Positions 33,590-45,800 are shown, counted from the first letter of the stretch. The stretch: DNA of 64,000 nucleotides from Megaleporinus macrocephalus (GCA_021613375.1 CM038706.1:18915366-18979365); one strand, 5' to 3'. A program made the numbers and translations. Notes: generated from the sequence alone by a model not told the origin.

Positions 33590-34480
33590 TCACCTGTACA
33601 AGCTGTAGCATTTGAGGCGGAACGCAACTTTCGATTAAGACGCTGGTGAAAAGGAAGCCGACTGCAGCCTCTTTTGAAGATCAACATCATCCATGCCTGC
33701 TGACAGAAGAGTGAAAACTGCTGACATCCCTTTCACAGGCTGGAAAGGTAGATTTCTGCATGTATAGATCAGCCGTTGCTTTTGAGCCACTGCCTTTGTT
33801 CTGCTGGTCTGGAAGTAGAGCCGAAATGTGTCAACGGAGAGGGTGTCAGGGCTGTTATGTAACAGTCTAGAGTTCTGAAAATGGCAATTCTTTCTGTCCT
33901 CTTTTACAAACACAAGATTTGTAATTAATCCTTTGATGCACAACCTAGGTCAAAATGAACCGACTGAGATTTTGTCTTTGCAATACATTTTTTTTAACAT
34001 TCAAGCTTCCACTTATTGTTTAATTTACTTGTTTTTGATCATCACAAATCCTGATTTCAGTTTTCTTTTTTTTTTTACTTTTTATTAAAAATAATTTTTG
34101 TATCACTATCCCTCTAACACACAACATGGGTCAAAATGAACTTGTGTGTAATCACTATAGAATTTGATAGGAACTTTTAACATTTGTAAACATATTTAGA
34201 TTTTTAACAAACACTTAAATCATGAAATAAACAGATTTCAATAGGTATACCAAAGAGATACTTAGCAATAAATACAAGAACATAGGAAATGAATACCTAT
34301 GCTCATGACCTATGTTGCACATTAGAAGGGTTTGCTTAGCTTGTGCATCAAGTGGTTAAGGAGGAGACGGCTGTTTTTGATGTTCACTTTATGTCAGTTC
34401 TATGTATTGAACTCTCATCATTCAAGTATGACAATGCAAATATAGTTTTTCATTCTATTCCCCCTTTAACATTGGCATTG
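33590..34480 (+). repeat. Dispersed element H, long copy interrupted by a MITE
   Basis: The left part (CCTGTACAAGCTGTAGCATT, GAGGCGGAAC, TTTCGATTAAGACGCTGG) and the right part (TATGTCAGTTCTATGTATTG, AACTCTCATCATTCA, CATTCTATTCCCCCTTTAAC) align with 24847-25312. The extra length is explained by the TTAA-flanked MITE at 33929-34355. Across that insertion, GATTTGTAATTAA joins GGAGGAGAC, matching GATTTTTATTTAAAGAAGGA followed by GAC in the short copy. Confidence 0.6.
33929..34355 (+). mobile_element. piggyBac-type MITE with TTAA duplication
   Basis: 427 bp flanked by TTAA at 33925-33928 and 34356-34359. Terminal inverted repeats: left TCCTTTGATGCACAACCTAG; right, reverse-complemented, CCACTTGATGCACAAGCTAA. 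TTAA target duplication and CC-type ends are the signature of the piggyBac superfamily. There is no transposase frame. A second left-end-like sequence (CTAACACACAACATGGGTCA) lies at about 34112-34131, so an internal duplication or a nested end is present. Confidence 0.75.
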
Positions 34481-35035
34481 CTATCCACCCCTGGAGACAG
34501 GTAAGTTTGATGTTGCTACGTTTTTTCTAAACTGCTAAGTAAACAGCTGTTTCTGCTAACATCGAAGAGCAGGGACTGTGTTTTTCCTTGTTTCTTATTA
34601 TGGGGTGGACACCACAACTTCCTGGTAATATATTGATTTCTATTTGGGTGGATTATGAGTCTGACAGGTTGCGTCATCTTACAAATGGCTCCTTTCAGTA
34701 ATCATATACTGAATTTCTTACTGACCATGTTCTATTTATATCTTTACACTTTCACTTGATAAATTAATCTAATTGCTATTCCAGCAGCACAGCCTTTTTC
34801 TGACTCATCTAGTCATTGGCTAACAATAGCCAATGTCATTGACTAACAACACTGCTGTCTTTTCGTTGTTAAAATAATTGGTTTAACCATATACTCTTTA
34901 TGGTTTTAACATTCCAGCTTGTCAGAGACAAATTCAAGTTAAAAGAAAAAAGATGTTTTTTTACTATAATCTTTAGGAGTGCTGGGACTCAATTTAAATC
35001 AAAACTAGGGCTAGCTACGCCCCTGGTCTGCAGTT
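34481..35035. other. Non-coding DNA, nothing recognised
   Basis: No hallmark. CATTGGCTAACAATAGCCAA is a small local palindrome near 34814-34833. Confidence 0.35.
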
Positions 35036-35400
35036 TTGGGCGTGGCCAGAGAGTAATGTAACTTCACGTTTCAGAGTGCTTTCTGACTAAAGTTAATATA
35101 AACGTTAGCTAACCCAAACCCTCCTAGTCTGTTACCATAACAACACGTTATCCAAAAGCCGTTTTTTTTCAGTAAATTTTGCTGTTCACTGCTTTCATCA
35201 CTGACCTCGCGCTTAAAGCTGCCGCGAACTACCCGACGCTCCAGCTCAGTGAATCTGCCGACAGCAGGATAATTCTGAACAGGCATCTCAACACAAGCTT
35301 TAACAAAGTTAAAGACCACCTAACAACCAGAGTCTGTTGCTAACAACAAACACAACGCGTGAATTGCGAAGGCTGCCAAAACACGCTTTTAAAACAAAGT
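35036..35400 (-). other. CpG-elevated block of unknown origin
   Basis: Contains GGGCGTGGCC, CTCGCGCTTAAAGCTGCCGC and ACCCGACGCTCC words, and CpG density is visibly higher than in the flanks. An 82-codon minus-strand frame (35071-35319) has no domain I recognise. It could be a recent repeat insertion or a small CpG island. I cannot decide. Confidence 0.3.
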
Positions 35401-36826
35401 GTTTTTAAACAGTTTCTGCTTTTTTGTGGTTTAATTTTTGGGTGGGACAAATCTACCTGTTTTTGATATATCCTCCCACCCCCCAGTTCCTACGCCAATG
35501 ATTGTATAAGTATAAGTAAGTTGTATTTCTGACTGCATACATATTCACATAATCTAAACATTTGGTTATGAAAAGGTACATCACTTGTTCCTTTCTGGAG
35601 GGAAAACATATTTAAGGCACACAATTATATCTTTCAGGGTGCATTAACATTGTACCTCAAAATGAATATCCAGTGTTCCCGCAGTGTAACACATCAAACT
35701 CTCAAAAAACATCAAATGAAAGGTTCTGTAGTGGATCAAAAGTATTTCATCAATGGCATTTTTCCATAGAGTCCTTTTAGCACCTTTTAGCACAGTACAT
35801 TTGAATTGAACTGAAGTGAATCCTTTCAGAGAGATCATCAGAAAGCCCACTCCGGCTCTGGTACTTCACGACACTGTAATACACTATCAGTCCCTCTGCA
35901 TACGAGAGTAATAACCACTCGTATACGTACAGAGTGCATTACGAGACCATATGGTGCGCTACTTTCTAGGGTTTTTTTTCTCCTTCCCTCTGCATCAGAA
36001 ACAAGGTTTCCAGGCTCCACAACCCATTTAAGGATTGAGGAATCCACTTCAGGGACCAACATCGAACTCAGGAATGCTAGCCCTCCAGAGCAGACTAATT
36101 CAAACAGACACAAACACTGCATCTGAGAGGACACACTGAGGCTAATCAACCCACTTCACTGGAGCTCTATTGGCAGCATCTGCATTTCAGGACCCCTCAG
36201 CTTTCTCACCTGCTTTGAAGCATCCGCCCGCTGCATCAGCTCACAAGCGCAGGCTGTTATCAAAATGCAACGTGACACACCATGAAAAAAATATAAACGA
36301 GGTAGTTGGTATTCTCCGCTCCAGGGACGGTGGGAACCGCAAATTGATCAGACTGTTCAGAATTGTGCGTCTCTTGGTCTGCTTAGTAAATCGATGCTAA
36401 ATCAGATGGGACAGTTGCACATCTGTGAGGTTTAGAAGTGATGACCCGAGGTTATGAAAATAACGTCCTTCCCCTCATAGATCATAAGGAACATATCAAT
36501 GTTCTGTGTTCACAGTGCTCAGAAACAGAAACAAACCCATTAGGGCCCAGAGTAAGAATAACGTTTTAATGTGCTGGAACTACTATTTAAAGCATGAAAC
36601 ATGGCCTGGTTTAGACCCAGCACAAAGAGTATATTAAAATGTCTGTTTCTGAGTAATGCTCACATGAAAAGTTTAATGTAGTTATTTTTTAACATAGACT
36701 GTATTAAAACCTAATGCACTAATGTTTTTTCAAAGTTACTACACTGTCTGTATTGATAAGTACATGTTGACCCAGAAATGCTATGGAAAAGTACTGTTTG
36801 TGAGGCACTAAATTCTTATACATATA
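35401..36826. other. Non-coding DNA, nothing recognised
   Basis: Short frames on both strands (for example 35838-36149 minus) have no recognisable domain. No repeat hallmark. Confidence 0.4.
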
Positions 36827-37150
36827 CACTATATGGCCAAATGTATGTGGACACCACTCCAAATTGTATTGAGTTCTGGTGTTTTGGCCAATCACATTGA
36901 TAACACATGTATTAAATAAAGCATACAAGCATACAAATCTGCATGGACGAACATGGGCAGTAATATGGGCAGTACTGAAGAGCTTAATGCCACATTTGTT
37001 ACAAATCAGTTAGTGACATTTCTGCCATATTACATCTGTCATGGTCAATTATTGGAAGGGAAGCATCTTTGTGCAACAGAAACTCAGCTACAAAGCAGTA
37101 GACCGTGCAAACTCATAGAACAGGACTGAGTCATGATTGCGAATTAAATG
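36827..37150 (+). mobile_element. Passport-like Tc1 transposon, 5' end fragment
   Basis: Begins at a TA with CACTATATGGCCAAATGTAT and GTGGACACC, the terminal sequence I know from this Tc1-like family in fishes. The interior follows the family order (GGCAGTACTGAAGAGCTTAA; AAATCAGTTAGTGACATTTC; TGGTCAATTATTG; AGACCGTGCAAACTCATAGA) and then fades out. The 3' half and the opposite terminal repeat are absent. Confidence 0.7.
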
Positions 37151-37229
37151 TAAGACATAAATAATAATCCAGTCAAAACTTTTGGAGCCTACCTGGAGCT
37201 AAAACAACAACCAGCTTTGAAATGTTTAA

Positions 37230-37503
37230 GCTAAGTATTATTTTGTCATTTGTGTTTACACACAGCAAAATTTGACCTTTGCATTTAACCCATCCGCACA
37301 CCCACATATACACACACTAGTGAACATACACACTAGGGGGCAGTAAGCACACATGCCCGGAGCAGTGGGCAGCCCTATCCACAGCGCCCGGGAGCAGTTG
37401 GGGGTTAGGTGCCTTGTTTAAGAGCACTTCAGTCATGTCCTGCTGGTCCCAGGGATCGAACCAGCAGTCACAAGACTGGATCCCTTACCTTCAGGCCACG
37501 ACT
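37230..37503 (-). mobile_element. tRNA-derived SINE, minus strand
   Basis: Read on the minus strand, the head starts GGCAGTCGTGGCCTGAAGG. It contains an A-box-like TGGCCTGAAGG (37488-37498) and a B-box GGTTCGATCCC (37452-37462), the internal RNA polymerase III promoter elements. The body has TCTTAAACAAGGCACCTAAC, CCCCAACTGCTCCCGGGCGC and GATGGGTTAAATGC. The 3' end lies near 37230 in an AATAATA-like tail. SINEs of this kind borrow LINE machinery for retroposition. No clear target duplication found. Confidence 0.75.
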
Positions 37504-38379
37504 GCCTGAAGTTCTGGAACAGTTAAGAATGATCAAGCTTTTGTTTTCATTTATGCTCCTGGCAAATATACAACTAAATCCTGGTTTTCATTTTCCTTTG
37601 GATGTTCAGCATGGTTAGTGCTGTGTCTGAGCTTTCATTTCATTCTTTCATTCAAGCTCTTCCTCAAAATGAGTGAACCAGACTTTATAGCCCACTTGCA
37701 TCTCCAACCGAGCCAGTTGCTCACCTCAGTCAGAGTTCAGACAGCCTCTCACTCCATGTTTCAACACAAGCTTTAGAGTACTTTTTACACTTAAACTAAC
37801 ACTAAAGAAAACAGATTTACCAATATTTTTAAGCAGCGTCAATTACAGCACATTTCAGTCCGCTCGTATCAGGAGATCCTTCTCATTAATCGCTTCCTAT
37901 CGCAAATGTCACAGCAACCTCACAAAATAGGCAAATATTTACCTGTAGCTTTGGAGCATGGAACTAACTCACAGCTATTGGGCCGGCGAGAGAGAACAGA
38001 GCGGGAGAGCATAGCGAGACATTTCTGGAGGGTAAATATCTGCTTTGAGGAGATAATGAAGAATTATGAGGGGAATGATCCCAACTCTCATATCTGCCTA
38101 CTTTTAATTACCTGTCAAAACTCAGCAGTAACTACAAAAAAAGTAATGGAGCCAACAGTCCCAACTTCCCAGCATAGGCCAGCGGAACACATTCTGAATA
38201 CATGCTTCTGCTGTGCTATTATGTTTATTTGCAATGCTCATAATTTCTTTTTTGGAGTCTCCTAAAAAAGATTTACATGCTTCCATTTTTCCAAAACACA
38301 ATAACCTTTCTCATACTATACATTTCTATGCACTCTCAGTTTATAGCTTCTATATCTTGAAAACTTCCTCTTGATGACC
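37504..38379. other. Non-coding DNA, nothing recognised
   Basis: The 119-codon frame at 37906-38265 has no recognisable domain. No repeat hallmark. Confidence 0.4.
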
Positions 38380-38945
38380 TCTGTGTGCTTTGATTGGCCA
38401 TCTCATCCACTCTGCAACATGTTCGGCCTCCAACATAGTCAGAGACCCCACCCACCCTGCCCATAGACTGTTCAGCCTTCTGCCCTCTGGCAAACGCTAC
38501 TGCTGTACACTGTGCAATACTTCCAGATTCAACAAGAGATTTGTCCCACAAGCCATCAGAATATCAAACTTCAACTAACAGCACAAACTCCTACTACACA
38601 ACACACCAGACTATCAGGACTGCTACACACACTGACTAAACACAGTATTATGTTTATTTATTTATCTTTAACACAATAATTCAAACCAGCACTAAGTCTT
38701 TTATAAATGTTCACTACTATTCTGTTTACACCTCCTGTTAAATGTGAAATAATACCACCACTGTAAAAAAAAGTACAACTGCAGATAATGAGCAAAACTT
38801 CTATTCATCTATATTTTTATTCCTTACTTTTTTATCCTTCTCTATATTTATATTTTATGTCTTTGCACATTGGAGCCTGGAGAAAAGCTATTTCATCCAG
38901 CTGTGCACTTCTTGCTGTGCATTCTGTATGACAATAAAGGACACC
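38380..38945 (+). pseudogene. LINE 3' fragment: ORF2 C-terminus plus 3' UTR
   Basis: The plus-strand frame (38390-38578) encodes DPTHPAHRLFSLLPSGKRYC followed by SRFNKRFVPQAIR, the conserved tail of several fish non-LTR retrotransposon ORF2 proteins. The next ~370 bp are 3' UTR ending with TGTGCATTCTGTATGACAAT then AAAGGA, a typical LINE 3' end that doubles as a polyadenylation-type signal. All upstream RT and endonuclease parts are missing, so it is a 5'-truncated copy. Clade not assigned (CR1/Rex1-like or I-like). Confidence 0.7.
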
Positions 38946-40458
38946 ACCATGGCTATTAATACAAGGGCATTGGTTCTGCTGTATCCGTTTGAATCAGAGA
39001 CCGATCCTGAACATCAGGTAGACTGACTGGAGCAGGATGTTTCAGAGTAGAAAACTTTAACTGTTTCAGCTCTATAAGTGCACGCCAAGTTTGCGGGTAG
39101 ACAGGAAATAAGGACTGTGCTACTAAATGATTGATGTCACCTTGTAACAGAAAAAAAGGGCTGGAATTCCAACAAGCCATTTCAGGCAAGTGAGAAAAGT
39201 AGTTTGTGTGGAAAAATTTTCTCCCTCTGGCAGGTACTTTGAACTGTATCATTCTGCAAACCATTTACATGAAGAAAAACTACATAACACGCTAAATTAA
39301 AAGGATAAAAATGAAAAAATGATAACCGGCCCCCTTTAATGTAAAGTGCATATCTATGCATAAGCATTTTGTTTAATTGATGGCTGTGGACATCATGGGC
39401 ACGCCGCAGCCACATATAGTGGTTATACACCTCGGGCACTGCATAAAAGTCTTCCCTTATAAGCAACTCATTGTATGCATGTATGAAATGCATCCATATA
39501 GCCAGCAGAACCTCTGACATCAATATTAAATAGCCCTCTGATCATTATAAAAATATTTTTAAAAAGGGACACGTTGCAGTAGGAACGATTCCATTTATCT
39601 TTGCTGAGCACGGTTTTCAGGCTTCAGACAGCTTGGGGGATGTTGAAACAGTGGAGATATTCTTTTATCTTCTCCTGGGTGCTGCCGCTTGTTTGAAGAA
39701 TGCATATCAAATGGCATATTATACAAGGCCATATTTACCATTCATTAATAGCCCGTCTGTGGCTGGATTGAAGGTGAGTGTTTGGAGGCAGTCAGAGCGC
39801 TGGAGAAGGGCCATGATCCACATTCCCCTCTCATGTTACACTGTGATTAAGGTTCAGGCCTGTGAAACGCAATTATGGTAATGTTGAATGTGCTGCGGTG
39901 ACTCACACAAAGTAGGGGGCTACATTTAAAACCTTAGAGACACAGCTGCTAACCTACAGCAGGACACTCATTCTGGAATGGCCATTCAGCACCTGCCAAT
40001 TATTTTTGTGATACAATGTGCTGAGTAAAAAATTAAAGAATAGAATAAATAGCAGGTATTGGAAGCATGCGATTATTGCACTGTCCATTCATTTTCCAAA
40101 GCTCAACATGGCACACTGTTTTATTAGTTGCGACCTTGGCAATAGAGGGTGGGGAGTATAAAACTATAAATATATACAAAGGTGGCAAAATGATTTTACT
40201 CTTTAAGTACTTTCTCAAACCCAATACCAACAAAACACATGAGCTTCAATAGCTTAAACTGTGCAACGGTCTCAGTGTTGGCCCAATCTTTAGCAGGGCA
40301 CAAGTTAGATCCTCCATGTTGCCAGCTGTTTGTAGCCAAGTGTCCAAGAAAGCATAATTGGCCTTGCTGCTTTTGGAAGCTGTAATAAAAACAAAAAGTG
40401 GACACACAACATACTAACAAATGTGTTAAGTATACACTCAGGAGCACTTCTTTGTATC
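38946..40458. other. Non-coding DNA, possible conserved elements
   Basis: No gene recognised. 39330-39530 and 39600-39900 are repeat-free, with ATGCAT/TAAT-rich words (TAAGCATTTTGTTTAATTGA; CCATTCATTAATAGCC), and might be conserved regulatory DNA. Frames there (39182-39523 minus; 39633-39881 plus) lack domains. Confidence 0.3.
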
Positions 40459-41231
40459 TATACTCATTGACCATCAACTCCACTTACCATATAGGTACAC
40501 TTTGTAGTTCTACAATTGCAGACTGTAGTTTTTCAGTGGCCAAGACCCCCACAGGTTCACCACAGAGCAGTTATTATTTGGAAGGTGGATTATTTCCAGT
40601 ACTGTAGTGATCCCAATGTGGTGGTGGTGGTGTGTTAATTGCGTTGTGCTGCTATGAATGGATCAGATACAGCAGTGCTGCTGGAGTTTTTAAACACTGC
40701 ATTCACTCACTGTCCACTCTATTAGACACGCCAACCTCAATGGCCCACCTCACTTTCACCGCTCGAATATTCCACCACACAAAAATCCAACAAACAGCAT
40801 CCTGTGACCCCTGATGAAGAACTGGAGAACAACTTACATACAGAAACAGCAGAAGATGAGCTACCGTCTCTGACTTTACGTCTACAAGATATAAACAATG
40901 TAGGAGTGTCTAATCGAGTGGACAGTGAGTGAACACAGTGTTTAAAAACTCCAGCAACACTGCTATGTCTGACTGTACCAGTGCAACACACACTAACACA
41001 TCACCATGTCAGTGTCACTGCAGAGCAGAGAATGGTCCACAACTCAAATCATACCTGCTCTGTGGTGATCTTGCCCATTGATGAACAGGGTAAAGGTGGG
41101 ATAACAAATTATAAAAAGAAACTGATGGACTACAGTCTGTATAAACTGCATCCAAGTCTTTAGTGGAGCTGGGAAAATGGGCAATACTAGATACATGGCA
41201 GGTGTACCCAGTAAAGCACTCAATGAATGTA
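40459..41231. mobile_element. Foldback DNA element, complete copy
   Basis: About 770 bp. The two halves are inverted copies of each other around about 40820: GCTGCTGGAGTTTTTAAACA (about 40678) against its reverse complement near 40940-40957; CTCACTGTCCACTCTATTAG against CTAATCGAGTGGACAGTGAG; GACTGTAGT words in both arms. Ends are TATACTCATTGACC and, reverse-complemented, TACATTCATTGAGTG. There is no transposase. It serves as the in-window reference for the interrupted copy at 11902-20148 and the fragment at 24518-24640. Confidence 0.75.
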
Positions 41232-42551
41232 TGGTGTCTGTTATTTTTCCAGATGATTAAAAATTATTAACTCAATAGCCATTTTTACTGGAAATAAAAT
41301 AAATTAAAAAGTGGTCCCTGCTTTTAAAAAACATTCATTTTTATGATATACATTGCAAGGAGTGGGCTTAACATATGCAAAAAATATATATATAAATCTC
41401 TCATCAAGACTTGATGGGCCATATCTTATCCCCTTTAAAGTTTTCGAATAAAGAGGAATCATCCCCCCACATGCAGGGAGCTTAATGCCAAGGCAGTGTG
41501 TTGGTCATCCTCCTCCTACCAGCTCCCTACCCCTTCTCTGTGGGCAGGAGATTTGCAGTTCCAGAACAAATTTTGCTTTGGGCCACCGAAGAGCCAAGGA
41601 CGGTTTTGAAATCTCCACCAAACCTGCTATTCATCATAGCACGACCGGAACAGACAGCTTTTCCCTGCATCTTCTTTCTCCGTTGCCCCCCCTCCCTTTC
41701 TCTGCACCCCACACTGAGTGGAGCAGGGCTCATGTGCACGGCAGCCATTAGGGCTGGTAATAATGGGCGTCAGGGTTGATATATTCTAATGGGCTGTAAA
41801 AGCTATTGAGCCTCTCTCCATGTGAGAATAGCAGGCCACTACAATGACACTTCAACCAGCGAGAGATATGGCTGAGATATGAGCTATTAGAGGCACGAGC
41901 AGCTTCAAGTATTCAGTAACTGTAATCGGCTGAGTCATGAAAGATAACCAGATAAATGAGTGACGACTTGAGGCGGAGGGCCGAATACTGCATGCAGGAT
42001 AGATCTCAATAAAAAAGCAGCCAAAGCCTGTCGGCTGGTTATGTTTCTTTTACCTGAGGGTTATGTGTGTTCCATAAAACGCTTTGGAAGTGGCATTTTT
42101 CTTGGGCCAAGCGGCAGACAGAATATGCGATGCATCAGTTTGAAAAAGTGCTCAAGCATGCAAAACTGAGGATAGAGCAAACTGAGGCTTTTTGCACTGT
42201 ATGGAAATGTGCTCATATGGAAATAAGCAAAGCTCGACATATTATCATATCTACATACACACATCTGTTCTGCAGTATTACAGAATCTGCAAAATAAATC
42301 ACTAAAAATAAGGGGTGTATGTCTTTAGGTGACAAGTCTCAGCAGCAGCTGCAGCTGCAGAAGAAGTAAACAAGTAGAGCTTTGACTTATAAAAGTGTAG
42401 TTAAGCTGACAAACAAACAAGCATTTACTCTACCAACAACACTAGTTACCTTCACGGAGGAAGATCTTAAATGCATGCCTGCAATGGTGTATTAAGGTTT
42501 ATAATATAACAACTATAAGCAACCATGTAGGGCCCAAGTTTATTTATGAGC

Positions 42552-42552
<1 letters not shown>
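41232..42552. other. Non-coding DNA, nothing firm
   Basis: Overlapping 73-93-codon frames at 41485-41779 in three registers indicate compositional openness, not a gene. 41800-42060 is repeat-free and may be conserved sequence, but this cannot be judged here. Confidence 0.35.

Positions 42553-42596
<44 letters not shown>
42553..42596. repeat. (TA)n microsatellite
   Basis: TA tract running into TACATATACATA, directly next to the MITE at 42602. Confidence 0.9.
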
Positions 42597-42598
<2 letters not shown>

Positions 42599-42601
42599 CA
42601 C

Positions 42602-42813
42602 ATCATCGCTGTCCAAAGAAAAACATGCAGGACTTTACAGGAGGGGCCAACTCTGTCTTTAGTGGTAATATAAATTAATGGAGCCAGATATATTGGGGCA
42701 GTTCTATTTGGTCCATTCAGAAGAAAATTTTCAAATGATGTAAATGGCAGTTTCTCCATTCAAATGGCAAATGGAAAGAAGAAAATTGATGTTTTTCTTT
42801 GGACAGTGACGAT
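42602..42813 (+). mobile_element. TIR-bearing MITE, CTGTCCAA family, copy 2
   Basis: Left end CATCGCTGTCCAAAGAAAAA; right end, reverse-complemented, ATCGTCACTGTCCAAAGAAA. The termini agree with each other better than in copy 1. The interior shares GGACTTTACAGGAGG and TTGGTCCATTCA with 1943-2174. No coding frame. It starts at the edge of a TA microsatellite. Confidence 0.75.
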
Positions 42814-45800
42814 CACCATCATGTCCTTACATCATTTTATCTGCATTCAACGTTTAGGTGCAGTGTTTAGGTCTTAGCCAGAGTAAAAAAGCAGGACAAT
42901 TACAAGGAAAGCAGAAAAAGACCATTCGTAAGACAAAGGTAACCACAAATGTATTCATGAATGTATAAAAACATCATTAATTGGGTCATAAATTAAGATT
43001 TATAAACACTTTCTTAGATGCATAAACAAGATCACATGAAAAACCTCTCCTACAATTAAGTAAACACATAACACATAGAAATCCAAACAAATTTTTCAAC
43101 ATGACAGAAACCAGAAACAAAGCATTAAATGCAAAACAGTGTCTAGTGTCTCAGATACATAATCTAGTGAGTGCATAATGAATGGCTGACATTAGCAAGC
43201 TAGTTAGCTTAGTATCTGCCGCTTCAATCAAGTTGCATTGTTTAAATTATGCAATTAAATTTATACATGTTTAAAAACAACAACATAAAAACAAAAACAT
43301 AAATGATTAAAAAAATACAATGAATGAAAAATACAAAAAAAAATTTACAATGACTATAAACCACAACTTTTATTACCAATTGTGGAGTTTCTTGGCTGCT
43401 GCTATATTCCAAACGCACAGCCTACTGAGACTCAATACCATGAAGACTGAACGGGCAGACCCTTCCGCAGCCTGAAATCTCATTGACTGGATGAGTTGCA
43501 GGTCAAACCTTAGGTGACTGGATCTCCAGAGCTGCTGGTGAGTTTCAGCCCATTTCTGCACAGATTATTTTTAATAGTAGTAATATGTTATATTATTTTT
43601 TTCTTTAGACAATATTGTTTAAATGATCTATATATGTATCAAATCTATCAGTGCTTTGATGTGTTTAATGTGTTTATAATTTATTTAACTAATTTCTAGA
43701 ATACAAAAACTTATTACTTGGGAGGGGGTTCTGGCCTCCAAGAAGGACTTTGCTTAAGGCCCTTAAACATTCAGAAACAGGCCTGGACATTTCTGAAACC
43801 TAGTATGCTATATATTAATCAAATTTGCAATGATTTATTTTGTAGCTATAGAGATCTGCTTGCAGAAATTATCATTAGGATCATCAACTGTATTTACAGA
43901 TTATTACTTAAAATAATCTCATATATGACAAATTAGGCAGAGGCTCTAATCTGGTCTTGATTATAAATTAAGGCCTGACAACATGTTACTATCATGATCT
44001 GCTCCCTTCTGTCCTGCGCTGCTAGTATTGCAAGTGTGGATTTCTTGCCAATGTCTTATTCCTTGGGTCTCACAGTTCTTTCTTTTTCTTTCTTTCATGC
44101 TGCAACTTCCATTCTGCTTCTGTTAAAGTCAATACTCTAAAAAACTTCAGCAAAAAACACTTCATTATCAACCTCCTTGCTCCACACAGGCCAGATACAA
44201 CAGCCTAGTGGCCATTTGTGATATTTCGCTTTGCTGTGATGTGACTGTGATGAATGCCATTTGATGTACTTAGACATGGTATTCTCGAGGATGTGGACAA
44301 ATTTATTCATTCACACTTCCAGCCTTCTCCATACCACATCATCAGCTCCTTGGCCAGATGACACCATGTCTCTGGATAACCCTTGCATTGTAGGATTTCA
44401 CTTTTTGACTCCTTCTCCTTCAGCACTGGAATGAGATGACTTTTTTCATCAAGACACTAAGTCTGTTCCAAGGACTAGCAGGTTTTCAGAGGCTTTGTAT
44501 TAGTTTCCATGGTATCTATAGAAATGTTTCGACTTCTCATGGCCTGCTGAATTCGCTCTTCAGCCTCTTGAGTCTGTGGACTCCTCAGTCCTGGGGGAGT
44601 TATAACCTATTGTTGTTGCCTCCATTCTTCGGGGGCACAGGTGGACAGGCACTTATTCTTATCCAGCCCTATAACTCAGCAGACATCCACATCAATTCTC
44701 AGGACATTTGTTAAGACTGGTGCACCTCTCTGCATGCTGTTAAGAATTTCTCAGTTCAACATCTTTAACATTGGTTATGCTCGATATACCACAGGTTAAT
44801 CCAGATTCAAATACAAGACCTTGGCCAAATTCACCACCAGCTAGCATTAACATGTAACGGTTCCCACAGATCCTTAAAAAGGCATAGGAAGCCTTAAAAT
44901 AGAGTAACTTAAAGGTCAAAAAAGCCTGAAAATTTATTTTTTTACTATTACAGGTATTAAATTCTAAGGTGATACTTCAAGACTATGTTAGAAACTGCTG
45001 CTTTGTATATTCAACTAATTTAAGTCCACCAATCAAAATATCCAGCCAACCGTGGTCACGTGGCCAGAAACTAAAGGTCTTAAAAATCGATTGGGTTGTG
45101 AAAATGAAGGCATTCAGGTAAAAAACACAAAATCCAACTCTATTCTTTAAAAAGTAAACAAAACCTTTATGTAGACCCTTTACAATATATATGAAATACA
45201 GTCATTATATTACATCTTCAAAAAGGTTCCTGCAATTTGCAAAAGTGTTCTGAAAGTAACCATCAAGTAAGATGTCCTTTAGGAACCCACAGAGGCTTTT
45301 ACAAAGTGTCACTTCACAAAAACCTTTTAAAAACCTTTACTTTTAGCATTGTGCTAAGTCCTTCCTCATAGCTAAATACTATTCTGCTTAATGTGTCTAC
45401 CCTGTTCTCCAAACTCCATTTCTACATCTTCTGCAAAGGGGGTCCAGCCTTTTAGTGCAAGGCTGAAGCTGCCTACAACCCCATCCCAAGCCAAAAGCCC
45501 AATTCTTTCCCCTTCTGCAGTTTCACAATCGCTCTTCACGCTACATTAGCGTGGCCTGCGCTCGCAAAGTATGCATTGTGCCACTGCCGCAATATTGCAC
45601 AGGGATGGATGCACATCTGACACACTGCAGATCATCATCATCATCATAATCACTACACTCATTATCTGTCAATCAGAGATTGAGCCGATATTAAATCTTT
45701 CACACTAATTACGCAATTTAACGTCTGTCTCCATTCCATTTAAAAGCATGAACGCATTTCCAGAAAGTGCAGCTTGATTTTTCACAGAATCAAAGCAGGC

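Noticed and set aside
35071..35319. 82-codon minus-strand frame in the CpG-elevated block
   Set aside because: No domain, start context or neighbouring exon; kept only as a composition note.
37446..37505. tRNA gene on the minus strand
   Set aside because: A-box and B-box are present but the cloverleaf does not close and a long SINE body follows; annotated as a SINE head.
39182..39523. 113-codon minus-strand frame
   Set aside because: No recognisable domain; overlaps another frame on the same strand in a different register.
41485..41779. Overlapping 73-93-codon frames on both strands
   Set aside because: Three simultaneous registers are open, which indicates low stop density rather than coding.
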